Positions 46,033 through 56,934 are shown, numbered from the stretch's first letter. The stretch: DNA of 64,000 nt from Apostichopus japonicus (GCF_037975245.1 NC_092566.1:4650001-4714000), one strand, 5' to 3'. The notes: a model not told the origin generated them from the letters alone. Program-made: numbers and translations.

Positions 46033-46855
46033 GTGAGTCCTGCAATATCCGTAGTTATAATATATGCATGATCCAAAATGATAAACAAGAAAAAAAATAG
46101 CAACAGTTATAACAATTTTGTGAATGTCAGAAACAAACTGAAAAACAAATACCAACAGTACATTTATAAGAGAACTGAGTGGATATGCTTGTTTTCCCCA
46201 GTGGTTTCTTCATATGTCTAGACTCTCTCTCTCTGCTATAAAAGTTTTATGTTATTTGTGGGACTAGTTTGACACAATGTAAAGTGAAGTCAGGCCTAAA
46301 GCTAGGAATTCTGAGTTGGGAGGAGTACCAACAATTTAAAGAGGGACTCCAACAATATTTGATAACTTCTAATGTAGTTTTGTACACATCCTGGTGTTTG
46401 AGGTGGGGGGGCGCAGAGTAGTCTGTACAAGGGGTTGGGGTGGGGGCCCATTTCCCCTCCTCTGTGCCCGGACCTGGTTTTGGGCCTGAATTGGGCGTTG
46501 GTGCATGCCTCTCTCCTCATGCCATACCAGGTGGCAATAAAACTATTCAACCCATTAAAGTCAGCCTACCAATATAATTGCCATCTCTCTGACTGTTGAT
46601 AAATTTATGAAAACCCGCTGAAGGATGTCTGTGTTCGCTCACAAAATTTTAATAAGCTAAACTTTAGGCACAAGTTTTATGAAAGAGGTTGTAGTCCTTG
46701 GAAACATTTTCAGAGTGCTGAAGTATATCGGAGAATAAAAGTGTCTACAAGTGAGGGGAAATACGAGTGATAAATGGGTTGAGAGTGGGATGGTATCATG
46801 TAACTCTCTACCATATTGGAGGTTATGAAGGTATTATGCTTTAATTCATCAACAG
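46033..46855. other. Intron sequence, nothing recognised
   Basis: Intron between M2 exons o and p; no repeat family identified. Confidence 0.5.
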
Positions 46856-46999
46856 GTAAACGATGGCGGGAGTCCATCTCGAAACTCCAGCACCGAAACG
46901 GTAATCGTGACGGTAACAGATATCAACGACGAGTCGCCAAGCTTTATATCTCCCCCCACGATGGCTTTCGTTCAGCAAGGCAGTGCTCCTGGGACACTG
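46856..46999 (+). CDS. M2 exon p: EC7/EC1 junction, weak donor
   Basis: Phase 0 to 0. VNDGGSPSRNSST, then linker VTVTDINDESPSF, then FVQQGSAPGTL of the next EC1. The chosen donor CTG|gtcagc departs from consensus at +3, but its place matches the exon ends of the p exons in M0, M1 and M3 (PGTK in M3). Gln replaces the A-strand Glu (VQQ). Acceptor aattcatcaacag. Confidence 0.85.
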
Positions 47000-47575
47000 G
47001 TCAGCAAAACTTATAAATATACTTTTGAAACAGTACATTACATGTGTGGAGTTTAGCATTAAGAAGTGGAAGGGTTTGAAGGGGGGGGGGTGTTGTTGGG
47101 GAGGTTTGTGAAAAAACCTGAGAAAAGTTAGTGTCGAGATGGTACTGAAAATTACATTTTTTGCATAGGATGTTGTAGCAAAGATAAGATTGTTTTAAAA
47201 TTTGGTGAAAAATTTATGAATGTATCATATCAAATTGAGATATCATTTATTCTTCATTACAATATGTGCAAAAATCATTTATCCACAAAAAAATGGTTTT
47301 TATAGTGTTTTTGGCCTAAATATTGCATTTTGATGATGCATAAATATCAGGATACATTGACAGCCAAGCCAACATCACGATTGTATGAAATGTAATAAAT
47401 GAGCAGCTATGTTATCAAAAAAAAGACTACAGCTATTAACAGTATTAGAAACATGTGTCATGATGATTAGAAACATGTGTCATGATGATTAAAAACATGT
47501 GTCATGATGACATCACAGACTATCCACTGTGATCCACTTCTTGTAGTAACACAGGATTTATCTGACAGAAAAAAG
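47000..47575. other. Intron sequence, nothing recognised
   Basis: First part of the M2-M3 intron. The short motif acatgtgtcatgatgatta is repeated three times at 47450-47508. Confidence 0.5.
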
Positions 47576-47583
47576 ATATCTAT

Positions 47584-47974
47584 CAGTGGCGGAGCGTCCA
47601 TACAGTCAGACGGACTCAAATGGACTGCTGGCGCCCTTTTCAGCTTTTTACCACTTTATACTTATTCGAGATTATTGACTTTTTTATTGCGCTCTCATCT
47701 ACCTATTGACATTTGTCACATTTTGTTGGTGTAATTTTCTGACAAAATGCTTTAACAGCGATCTTTAGTTTATCAGCACTTCCGTTGTACGAAACTATTT
47801 CCAAATTAGCAAGGCCCGGAAAGGGTCATTTCCGGCGATCTATGGAGTATCTTTACTCAAAAAAATTCTGTACGCTCCCACGCCAACTTGTGGTGGCGCT
47901 CTGTTAGATAGTGTCGAAAGCCCCCCTACAGACCATTCTCGCCCCCCTGACCAACACCCCTAGCTCCGCCACTG
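47584..47974 (+). mobile_element. hAT-like MITE (MITE-1), copy 4
   Basis: CAGTGGCGGAGCGTCC to GCTCCGCCACTG with a perfect 8-bp duplication ATATCTAT. It lies in the intron joining modules M2 and M3. Confidence 0.92.
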
Positions 47975-48175
47975 ATATCTATAGTTAGGGATAAGACAGG
48001 TTGTAACCTTTAATATCAAAGGGGATTATATTTTTCATCTTCTCCTGTGAATTGTAAATCTTGTCTGCAACCTAAAGAGTCCTTCAAGTATATGTGACAT
48101 GTTTTGGGTTTTTTCGTCTCGGTGCGTACCGCATATTGACGTCATATGGACGCGGTGTTTTACTTTCCTTTTCAG

Positions 48176-48293
48176 GTCTTTCCACTCACAGCAGAAGATG
48201 GAGACGACTTCCCGTACAATATCGCGCGCTGCGAGAAGCTCGATTCTTCAGATGCAGTTTGGGAGAATTTCACGATTCTTAACATCGAATCTG
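48176..48293 (+). CDS. M3 exon a: EC1 middle
   Basis: Phase 0 to 1. VFPLTAEDGDDFPYNIARCE then a W-E-N-F motif as in the other a exons. AEDGDD is the turn; one cysteine (ARCEK). Acceptor tttccttttcag, donor TCTG|gttagt. Confidence 0.91.
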
Positions 48294-48619
48294 GTTAGTT
48301 TTAAAATATACCAAATGAGAACAATTTACTCATATTTTTTTTTCTTTTTTCAAACTTACAATTTGGAAAACCTTACTTTCAAACATTATTATCACACTTA
48401 TGATCAAACATTATAGTTTTTTTTGAGGAGTTTTGTTCTCCTCTCAGACCTCTCATATAAATAAACTTGTGTCATGGACGGCTGGCCATAGCATTGCAAT
48501 TCTCGTTGGAGGAATTCACAGCCCGCCATTAATCAGGTCGGATATAAGTTACCTTGCATTTCGGCACACAGTGAAAACTTGAAGTAATACTCATTGTTAT
48601 TCTGTTTTGGACGGAACTG

Positions 48620-48664
<45 letters not shown>

Positions 48665-48937
48665 GTCTAATATAATATGCATATGTATGAGATGAAGGGG
48701 TGAAATAGTTTCATGAGTGTTCAGTTCTGTAAGGGGTACTTTCATAGCATGATTATTGTGTGATCGAGGGCGTCTCATCAAAGTACACCCTCTGTCCCAA
48801 CTGAAATTTAAAACTCTTTTAGCCTTCAGCTAAGCAGACATGAGCATCAACAAGAAAATGTCATTTTGCAAAAAAGGAAAATCTCTCAACTTTTTATTTT
48901 TCTTTCATTTATTTTCCCCGGCCCTTTTCTCTTTTAG
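48294..48937. other. Intron with a TA microsatellite
   Basis: (TA)n at 48622-48660; nothing else recognised. Confidence 0.6.
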
Positions 48938-49228
48938 GTCGCTGTGAGGTCATAACCCTGGTTCCTCTGTACGCACCCTTCTCCTCCAACGTGGACGTTA
49001 AAGTCGTCGATGCCGGCGATGACACAAAGCATTCTTCAGCATCGGTGCTGGTCGTAGTCATAAGTGACGGCTGCTTCCTGACCCTGATTGTGGAGAGTCC
49101 GCTGGAGTTTGACGAGGAGGATCTCGGTCCAGGCGATCCTGTGACAGATGTTAGCGTCAACAGCACCTGTACAGGTCCCAGTGATTTCAGCTATGAGATA
49201 ACACAGCAGAGCCTGGAGGATCCAGATG
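48938..49228 (+). CDS. M3 exon b: EC1/EC2 with cysteines, no calcium linker
   Basis: Phase 1 to 1. GRCEVITLVPLYAPF matches GECEIYTLRPLEYS of M1. The junction is VLVVVISDGCFLTL, without DxNDN. EC2 holds VNSTCTGPSDFSYEI. The three cysteines are conserved. Acceptor cttttctcttttag, donor GATG|gtgaga. A 0.5-kb terminal-inverted-repeat element begins 22 bp after the exon. Confidence 0.92.
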
Positions 49229-49250
49229 GTGAGATATATACATACATATA

Positions 49251-49747
49251 CAGGGTTGTGCCCAGGATTATCTGAGTGCAGGGTATAGTGATCGCCGTCC
49301 TGGGCGAGGGGGTGTCCCCTTCCCCTTTGAGAAATTTTTCGATTTTTGAAGGTGCTCAGATGCCAAATGCTGGCATTTGTGTAGCTTTTTAAGCACTAAC
49401 ACAAGTACTAGTTTTGCTAACAATTTACATTTTTTATTTTGTTTTTAGTGAAATATATGACGTACCTGCATGGTAACAGTTATTAGTTTGTTTCAAAGAG
49501 ATTTTACAAGGGACCGATTAAGAGCAGTCAGTAATGTTTCTCGCATGCATAACCGATGCATTATTAGTCTGTATAATTTTGGATTAGGCTAGGCAGCCCA
49601 ATTTATGTTGAATATATTGTTAGGAATGTCGGGATTTTAGACGAAAATAGTGCTGGGCGGGATTCACGATTTTTAAGACAGTGCTGGGCGGTAATTTTTG
49701 GTGCCGGGCGGGGCCGCCCAGTGCCGCCCAGCATGGGCACATCCCTG
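49251..49747. mobile_element. MITE-3, copy 2
   Basis: Ends CAGGGTTGTGCCCAGG and GGGCACATCCCTG. It begins 22 bp after the donor of M3 exon b. Longer than copy 1 (497 bp) and in the opposite orientation. Confidence 0.75.
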
Positions 49748-50858
49748 TGTATGTATATATATCATTTGTTTTTACTCTTTTCATCCTCTGAGGGATCTAC
49801 AACAACCCACAGAGAATGAAGACATTTTTTAAAGGAAGTTTTTAACTCGTATGTACAGCAAGACAGTGAAGGAAAATAAATGACACAATCGAGGGACCTA
49901 AACCTTGAAAAAAAGTTAACAAAGTCGTAATTTATCTACTTAGGAGGAAATGCTTTGACTTTTTCACCACAACTTTTTTTGATTGTTGCTAAAATATTCT
50001 TTCCATTTTTTGTACATCCACTATATATAAAGATGTGCGGCCATTGACTTTGTCTGTAACAGTGCTGGCTTCCATGTGGACATATCTTCTTTCTTCTAGT
50101 CAGTTTATTCCTGAAGGAGGCAGAGAATTTACAGCAACAATGAAATTACTCAAAAGTGGAATTATTTCACTTACATAAGTTACATATAAAGATACACATG
50201 GAATCATAGAATTGCACAAGTATTTCACATCAGCCCTTTATGTTCCTTAGCCTGTATCTCTCATCTTTGTGAATTTCTCATCGGAAAGCGTCCTTTTTTA
50301 TCCTTAATATAAACTTTAATTATGTTTTATCCTTTTTAGTCAGCCCTCTTAACATCGTCCCATACCCACTAAAATACTAAGATTGACTCAAAATTGTCCC
50401 TCTGATCAGTCGGAGCCTCAAAAACCTAAGGTCTGTGTACAAATTTCTCAAAGCTAGTTGATTCTATTCCAAAAATCTAGGAGAAAAATGTAAAACTTAA
50501 ATGGGTTGACAAAATTGTGGTGATATGAAAGATGTATGTTGCTAATTATCAATTAATGTAAAATACTGTTCCACAATCAAGCGTCTTCTCCCACTCGTAG
50601 CCCCTCCCCCTCATAGCCCCTCCCCCTCCCCACCTTTCATTTGCACTTGTCTTTCAACTGTTTTAAGGTTTTTGATGTGTGTGAGTCGAGACATATTGCA
50701 AATGTTAAGGTCTCAAATATAAAGTTTTATAAAGTACAGCCTTTTTTTCTTCTCTTTTTCTTAATTAATTTTTTTTGTTTTTTTTGAAGAATGAGAACTC
50801 TTGTATATTGAAAAAATGTTAAAAATTGGTATCTTTTGTTGCGCTCTACTGCTTTCAG
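49748..50858. other. Intron sequence, nothing recognised
   Basis: Intron before M3 exon c. C-rich patches at 50588-50635. Confidence 0.5.
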
Positions 50859-51007
50859 GATTGATCAGAGATGTCAATGTTTATGAAATCAACGACAAGA
50901 CAGGTAGAATTTCTGTGAATGCATCTGCCACAGTGATGTTGGGAACTTACACAATGGTAGTCACAGCTTACAACAGTTCTTCGGTTGAGAATAGTGTCAG
51001 CGACCTG
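50859..51007 (+). CDS. M3 exon c: EC2 second half
   Basis: Phase 1 to 0. VYEINDKTGRISVNASATVM then LGTYTMVVTAYNSSSVENS. It resembles M1 exon c strongly (GTYxxxVTAYN) and M2 weakly. Two or three N-glycosylation sites are possible. Acceptor ctactgctttcag, donor CTG|gtaagt. Confidence 0.92.
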
Positions 51008-51529
51008 GTAAGTACCTTGATATCAAAATTTCCATACTGCCGTGAAAGCCTTAAATATGATTTTTTGTCTGATATTTTAGATAACATGAATGGGACATCT
51101 CACTTCTAGTAAGAGTGTATATAGAATGGTTCCTTCATGTGATTTAAACATGAGAGGAATTTGTTGCATGTATTTTCCCACCGCTGCCACCGTGTCACAC
51201 GTCTTTGTGGTAGGGTCCCATCACAAACTTGCTGCCACCAACGCCTAACGTTTGGCTGTATAGAAGAAGGAGATCCCTTAAGGTCATCGAGAAACATGGC
51301 CGGGTGATAGAACACGGATATCCGTGTTCACCATTTTCATGATAAGTACGGCAGTCTACTTGAATGAACTTTATATCGAAAACTATATACTTGCAACTCG
51401 ATCCTATTTTTTGTATGAGAGAGTGTGTGTGCGTTACTATGGATGGATAAAAGTCTGTACGAAGGCGATGGTGACAGCGAGTTTGTGATGGTACACTACC
51501 ACATGTGGAACATGCCCGACAAACACTAA

Positions 51530-51808
51530 AACTGTCTGTGACAGGTCACGCTACCCTATCTAGCAGGGTGTCTTTCGTTATAACTGTCTGTGACAGGTCA
51601 CGCTCCCCTGACTAGCAGGGATATGTCTTCATTATAACTGTCTGTGACAGTTCATCGCTATACTGCCTAGCAGGGTGTCTTCCTTTTAACTGTCTGTGAC
51701 AGGTCACGCTACTCTGTCTAGCAGGGTGTCTTCCTTTTAACTGTCTGTGACAGTTCATTGCTATACTGCCTAGCAGGGTGTCTTCCTTTTAACTGTCTGT
51801 GACAGGTG
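51530..51808. repeat. 52-bp minisatellite, 5-6 copies
   Basis: aactgtctgtgacag starts at 51530, 51582, 51636, 51688, 51739 and 51791, each followed by a gcctagcagggtgtcttcc-type half. Confidence 0.92.
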
Positions 51809-51935
51809 GGGGATGTATGTCACACACATGTACTACTTATACTTCTTGATAACATTCTATACATGGATAGGTACGAGTATTACATCTTGAAGGCTGCGAT
51901 TAAGTTCTTCTAAATTTTTGTTATCCACCAAACAG

Positions 51936-52082
51936 CTTCTCATAACCATCAAGGATATTAACAATCAGTGTCCCTACTTCCTGAAAACACTTCATGAGGG
52001 CCTCTATGCAGAAGGAGACAGCTTTGTTTACAGCCTGGACTCCCCCTACAGACTGGAACTCTCGTCGGAGGACCCCGATTCG
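51936..52082 (+). CDS. M3 exon d: EC2/EC3 junction
   Basis: Phase 0 to 0, 147 bp as in M1. Linker ITIKDINNQCPYF with the same Cys-Pro-Tyr-Phe as M1. It ends with the turn SSEDPDS. The acceptor tract (ccaccaaacag) is poor in pyrimidines. Donor TCG|gtaagc. Confidence 0.92.
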
Positions 52083-52753
52083 GTAAGCGAAAAAAGCAGC
52101 CTGTCATGATTCAGTGTTACTACCATGTTACAGTATCAACTAACTCTATATTTCGACAGATATGAGTATTTATCTACTACTCTTGATATCGTTTGCCAGA
52201 CCAGCATAACCGATAAAATGCCATATTATAAAAACTGACAATCAGGAATATAATCCAGACACCTACAAATAAAAATGTGTAATGAGTAATTTTGTAATGA
52301 ATCTCGGCTCGAATTGAGGATAGTTCCGGCAACATCATTGAAAATTAGTAGTCGTTTACTTTAAAGACCCCAAAGAAAAATGGAAAAATTACGTTGAAAC
52401 CAGTTACAGTGCTTTAAGAGTTTGCAACACTTGTTTCAGAAAGCCATTCACTTGGGAAGCCCATAAATATATTTAACCAGCAAGCTAGCTAGTACAGCCT
52501 GTGAATGGTGAACAGCTGTGAAAAGCCGTCACACATCCGAAGAGCAATGTATCTCGATATCGTCTTGGGGGAGGACAAAATCTCACATCGCAACAACCCT
52601 ATTGCTCCTTGCAGGCATTCCTGTGGCCTTTTCCTCTTCTCATCCCCCTCCGGGCCCCCCCACTAACCCCACCCAAATCATCCCCACAACTCGCTTATGT
52701 TGTTCAATCAGGCATGGTCAGTTTAATGGAAAAACGGTGTTCTTAATTTATAG
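52083..52753. other. Intron sequence, nothing recognised
   Basis: Intron between M3 exons d and e. Confidence 0.5.
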
Positions 52754-52885
52754 GAATTCGTCGGAAGTTTTAGCTCTGACTCAACTATATTTACCCCGAC
52801 AAGTCCGACTGCATCGACGTCACCGAATTTAGTCACAGTGCAACTTGCAGTTGCTATGGGAACAACAGGGAACCACACAATTCAG
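52754..52885 (+). CDS. M3 exon e: EC3 middle
   Basis: Phase 0 to 0, 44 codons starting EFVGSFSSDSTIFTP and ending with NHTIQ. It is rich in Ser and Thr and has no LDRE. The start matches V/E-F-I/V-G of M1 exon e. Acceptor cttaatttatag, donor CAG|gtattt. Confidence 0.87.
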
Positions 52886-53214
52886 GTATTTCTCTCTCTT
52901 GTTTGTCATATTAATCTTTTCTAGATGAAGCGATCGTAGAGCGGAATATAAGTACCTTAGATCTGTATTTTGAGTTTTAGCAATAGCTTTGATTCTTGCC
53001 TCCTCTTTATGGGACCATGCGGTACGAAATTTTGGTGAATTCAACCCAAAATTGCAGGGACTGGGGATGAATGTACCAAGAAGTATTGCAGATGTCCACA
53101 TGAGTCATATATTGGCATGTATCATATTTACATGCATCTATACATGTACATAAACATAACACTTGCCACCTCCTATGTTTGTAACAGATAATAACTATAC
53201 ACCCAGTGGGGATC

Positions 53215-53490
53215 ATATTTCTGTACTGTACTTCATGTGATGCTTCAAAGCACTCGCACTGACAGTATGAACAGTATGAATATCAAGTATCAGTCAAAGC
53301 TAGGTTAGGAACTGTTTGTACTGTCAGTATGAGTGCCTTGAAGCATGATATGAGAGGACAGTATAGAGTGGTAGTAGCAATTAGAATCAGATAAAGATTA
53401 GGAACTGTTGGTAAAGTCAGTGAGAGTGCTTAGAAGCTCGTAAGGGGAGGACAGTATAGAGTGGTATTAGCGTGAGGAAATTGTCCCATC
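53215..53490. repeat. Dispersed repeat R6, copy 2
   Basis: aaagcactcgcactgacagt, then ggttaggaactgtttgtact, forming an inverted arrangement like copy 1. The second half (gaggacagtatagagtggta) is itself duplicated. Confidence 0.55.
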
Positions 53491-53648
53491 TGGGTGATAA
53501 CTTCATTTTGGATAATGTATATGCATGCAAGAATATAGCACAGTGCATTCATATGAGACACCTGTATAAGATAATACCTGTGCACAGAAGATGAGGGAGG
53601 GATGAACTTACCACCAGGCATAGGACCCGTGTAACAGTGTTGCTATAT

Positions 53649-54008
53649 TTAATGGTGTGAAGACTCGCGCAAAAAGAAACGTCTAATGCCGGTAATCTGA
53701 CCGAGTTTCGAATGAGGTGTAACAGAAGTGTTACACAACACCATCGATCCCAGAAAATACACACACAGCCTGCTACCGTCGGTAATTAGACACTAGTGTA
53801 CAGTCAGTACATACAGCTGCGGTCAATACCCACAGCACAGTGTACTAACAATACAGCTATGGACATCTCAGGTCCAGCTAAAGATAACAAGGTATCACGT
53901 TTCATCACTGTCTGCATTTTGTAGCGACAAGAGAAAAACTTCACTTGCAAGCAACGGAAAGTTAACTTTTTCAGTACGCGTTTTGGGGCGAGTCTTCAAT
54001 GCCTTTAA
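53649..54008 (-). mobile_element. piggyBac-like MITE, copy 3
   Basis: Reverse orientation, TTAA on both sides, ends GGTGTGAAGACTCGC and GGCGAGTCTTCAATGCC. It ends 93 bp before M3 exon f. Confidence 0.8.
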
Positions 54009-54101
54009 GGATATTAAACACATGTCAAAATTTTTAAATATCTTCGTAATACAAGTGTTTATACCGAGTGTAAAATATCATTGTTTTTGCTCCACTGGCA
54101 G

Positions 54102-54260
54102 ATTGAAGTAAAAGATAACTCGTTTGGTAGCAGCTGTGCAAATGAAACAACTGTTGACATTTTTGAAGTCAAGCAGGAGGTGCTCAATCCAACATTCAGC
54201 GAAGCATCCTATGATGGCGAAGTGAGAGAAAACTCTAAGGAAGGGACCTCAGTTTTGACG
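54102..54260 (+). CDS. M3 exon f: EC3/EC4 junction without calcium linker
   Basis: Phase 0 to 0. IEVKDNSFGSSCANETT, then junction DIFEVKQEVLNPTF lacking DxND, then EVRENSKEGTSVLT with the A-strand Glu. The cysteine matches NNC of M1 exon f. Acceptor gctccactggcag, donor ACG|gtaagg. Confidence 0.92.
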
Positions 54261-55097
54261 GTAAGGGGAAAATGTTGTATTCCTTTTTCTTTCCTTTTAT
54301 CTATTTAAATGCCTTCCAAATATTTCTTGTGGTGAGGCTAAAGGGAAAAGTCAACAAAGGTATGAATGCTTTTAAATTGACATGCAGTTTCACATCAGAA
54401 ATCAGAAGAGCACTTTATTTGAGCTGCCTTGGCAATTCCAACAAGATTTTGTATCCCTCAGTGAAAATTACATGCAATCATTGTACACGTGGTTGTCATC
54501 CCACTGCTGCCACATATGTAATATCTGTTCGTTTGTGAATAGAAGTATGCTTATACTCTATACAACAGACAAGGTAACAGATATTTATGGCACAGGAATC
54601 ATTTTATAATGCTGTTATCCCTGTGCAATCTTTTAATCTCTTGTAAATCCAAGGATTATAACAAACAGTTTTTGGTACATGTATCAATTCATCCCACTGC
54701 TGCCACAATGTAATATCTACTGTCTTGCAAAATACAAGAAGTTTCATATGAACTCGTACATTGCAAATGAAATGGATGGCAGCTTCAAAAGAGAGTTGTT
54801 CTACAGTCTGTTCATTCATATCTACTAATGGTGGGCGAGTTTCCACAAATTAGCAAATCCATCATATGGGTTTGAACTTTCCGATATATGTATCAAATTT
54901 ATAAATTGACCTTTAACCAGGTTGGAGCAATCTGCAAGTAACAATGAACAAGTTGCAAAAATTCGACCTAAGTAGGAGTTCACAATCCATATTTTTGATA
55001 AAATTAAGCACCGGCCTCTATTTCTTCATCTCAGAAGCAAGAAATGACATGAAAGCCCCTACATTTGCAATTCTATCGATCTCTCCTTGTTACTAAG
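54261..55097. other. Intron sequence with a short duplication
   Basis: catcccactgctgccaca followed by tgtaatatct occurs at about 54496 and 54691; otherwise nothing. Confidence 0.5.
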
Positions 55098-55285
55098 GTT
55101 ACCGCGGAGAATTTTGACGACAACACCGACGATCTCGTTTACTCGTTTGCTGAACAAGACAATTACTTTACAATCGGTGCATCTTCAGGAGAAATTGCGA
55201 CAGGGTTACGAGGAATCGATTATGAAACAAATCAAACCTTTGTTAAAGTTGTCCGTGCCGAGGATACCAGATGGGAACCGCACAG
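55098..55285 (+). CDS. M3 exon g: EC4 core with GIDYET and RW motifs
   Basis: Phase 0 to 2, one codon shorter than in M1 and M2. FTIGASSGEIATGLRGIDYE then T-N-Q-T-F and VRAEDTRW. The GIDYET and RW motifs are kept, although the ATD turn has become AED. Acceptor ccttgttactaag, donor ACAG|gtaagt. Confidence 0.93.
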
Positions 55286-55438
55286 GTAAGTTGTTCTAAA
55301 CTAGCTTTCATTTATTTATAATTTTCCAGCCAGTTTCCATCGTTCATCTAGCTATATGATCGTACATAAGAAAGCCGAATTTCTCTTGAAGTACCTTCCC
55401 TACCGCTTCCTGGTGTGGAATGAATCTGTGGCTTGATC

Positions 55439-55816
55439 CAGTGGCGGAGCGTCCATACAGTCAGGGGGGGGAGGTGGATGCCCCCCCCTGACGGACTCAA
55501 ATGGACTGCTGGTGCCCTTTTCAGCTTTTTACCACATTTTACTTATTCGCGATTATTGACTTTTTTTATTGCGCTTTCAAATACCTATTGACATTTGTCA
55601 CATTTTGTTGGTGTAATTTTCTGACAAAATGGCAATGACACCTATTTATTCTTCGTTTATCTGCAAATTAGCAAGGCCCCGAAAGGGTCATTTCCGGCGA
55701 TCTAGGGAGTATCTTTACTCAAAACAATTTTGTATGCTCCGCGCCAACCTGTGGTGGCGCTCCGCTGAGATAGTGTCGAAAGTGCCCCTACACCAATACC
55801 CATAGCTCCGCCACTG
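55439..55816 (+). mobile_element. hAT-like MITE (MITE-1), copy 5
   Basis: CAGTGGCGGAGCGTCC to GCTCCGCCACTG with a perfect 8-bp duplication GCTTGATC. Confidence 0.92.
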
Positions 55817-55915
55817 GCTTGATCCATGGTCACACATAGTATGTTAAGCACTGTGGCTTCTCACTGGCACCCCCAGCAAAGAAATGGTTATGTAGGCATC
55901 GCCAACCAACCAGGC

Positions 55916-55996
55916 GCTGGAACTTTGAAGCTCAGTTGGTACAGCGCAGACGGGGCTTGTAACTCAGAGGTCGCTGGTTACGAGGCCCATTCCAGC
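55916..55996 (+). other. Degenerate tRNA-like sequence (tRNA-Thr-like)
   Basis: AGCTCAGTTGGTACAGCGC resembles an A box, GGGCTTGTAACTC an anticodon arm with TGT, and GGTTACGAGGCCC a damaged B box. GCTGGAA and TTCCAGC at the ends pair perfectly. Extra bases between the acceptor and D arms make it a pseudogene or SINE head, not a working tRNA. Confidence 0.5.
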
Positions 55997-55999
55997 CAA

Positions 56000-56934
56000 A
56001 CATTGTCTTTCATCTTTCCACATGAAATACATGATTAAATATTCATGACTTTGTGTCTTGTATTTCACTTTCCTCGCAAGCTCAACACGGAGAAATTTCC
56101 TGGTGACATGGGATTTAATAGTTCAATATAAATGCTTTGTAAGTTGTGAGGGTCAGGATAATTTGAGAAGAATGAATTGAGCAGTATTTGTGTTTTATTC
56201 GTTTGAGCAGTACATGCTATACTGATTTTGAAGACACCTAAGCAGAACAATTGATGACAGTTGAATTAAAAAAAAAAAGGAAAATTGTTCTGAAATTAAA
56301 CCTGCAAGTACTATAATTGTGTATTTTCTGTGATCAGTGACATTTATTTGCATATGTTGTCGATCAATGAATTAGTTACATAATACCTTTATTAGTTACA
56401 TAATATATATGGTTATATATATAGTTACATAATATTAGTTGCATAATATTAGTAATTGCCTGCCATGAGTCTTCTTTTGAAGTCTTTTTCATACACAATA
56501 CTTTTAGCTGGCCATGAGACTAAAAACCATATATACCATTTAAAGACCAGGAGGGTTGCTCGAAATCAGGACATAAAAGGAAATATTAATTCTCCTCTCT
56601 GAAATTTTCTTTTGGCAGTTTTTGCACAAACTTTAGTCACTCACTGAGGTATGGATTACCCAGGCTGACCTAGCTGTTTTTACTTTTTTTTTTAAAAGGG
56701 GGGGGGGGGTTAGTGGGGAATTGGGGTGAGTTTAAAGTGCAAAGGCCTTAATGGGAGTTGAATCCAATTAGTTGATTAGAAGATTTCACACTTAAAATTT
56801 TCATTTTGTTCCGTAATCCAGCAGCTATGGGTAACTTTTGTCTTTAGATACACTCTTTAATCGTACCATCGTAATTAGCATAATATTGACTTCATTCAGC
56901 CCTGTTTGTTTTGTCTTGTCTTGGCTCTTCACAG
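56000..56934. other. Intron sequence, nothing recognised
   Basis: Short repeats of agttacataata at 56370-56450 and a G run near 56698; otherwise plain. Confidence 0.5.

Larger units (their letters stand above)
27470..46999 (+). repeat. Module M2: second copy of the 16-exon unit
   Basis: 2,259 coding bases (753 codons), same exon order and phases as M1. It starts 21,414 bp after M1. In exons c to f it is the most divergent copy: exon d carries an extra Pro/Asp-rich stretch, and cysteines shared by M1 and M3 in d and f are missing. It has the largest intron, between i and j, swollen by nested mobile elements. Confidence 0.9.

Noticed and set aside
52518-52832. Frame of 104 codons around M3 exon e
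   Set aside because: Different reading frame from the exon; it runs through intron sequence and has no cadherin motif.
55916-55996. Functional tRNA-Thr gene
   Set aside because: Extra bases before the D arm and a damaged B box; kept only as a tRNA-like relic.
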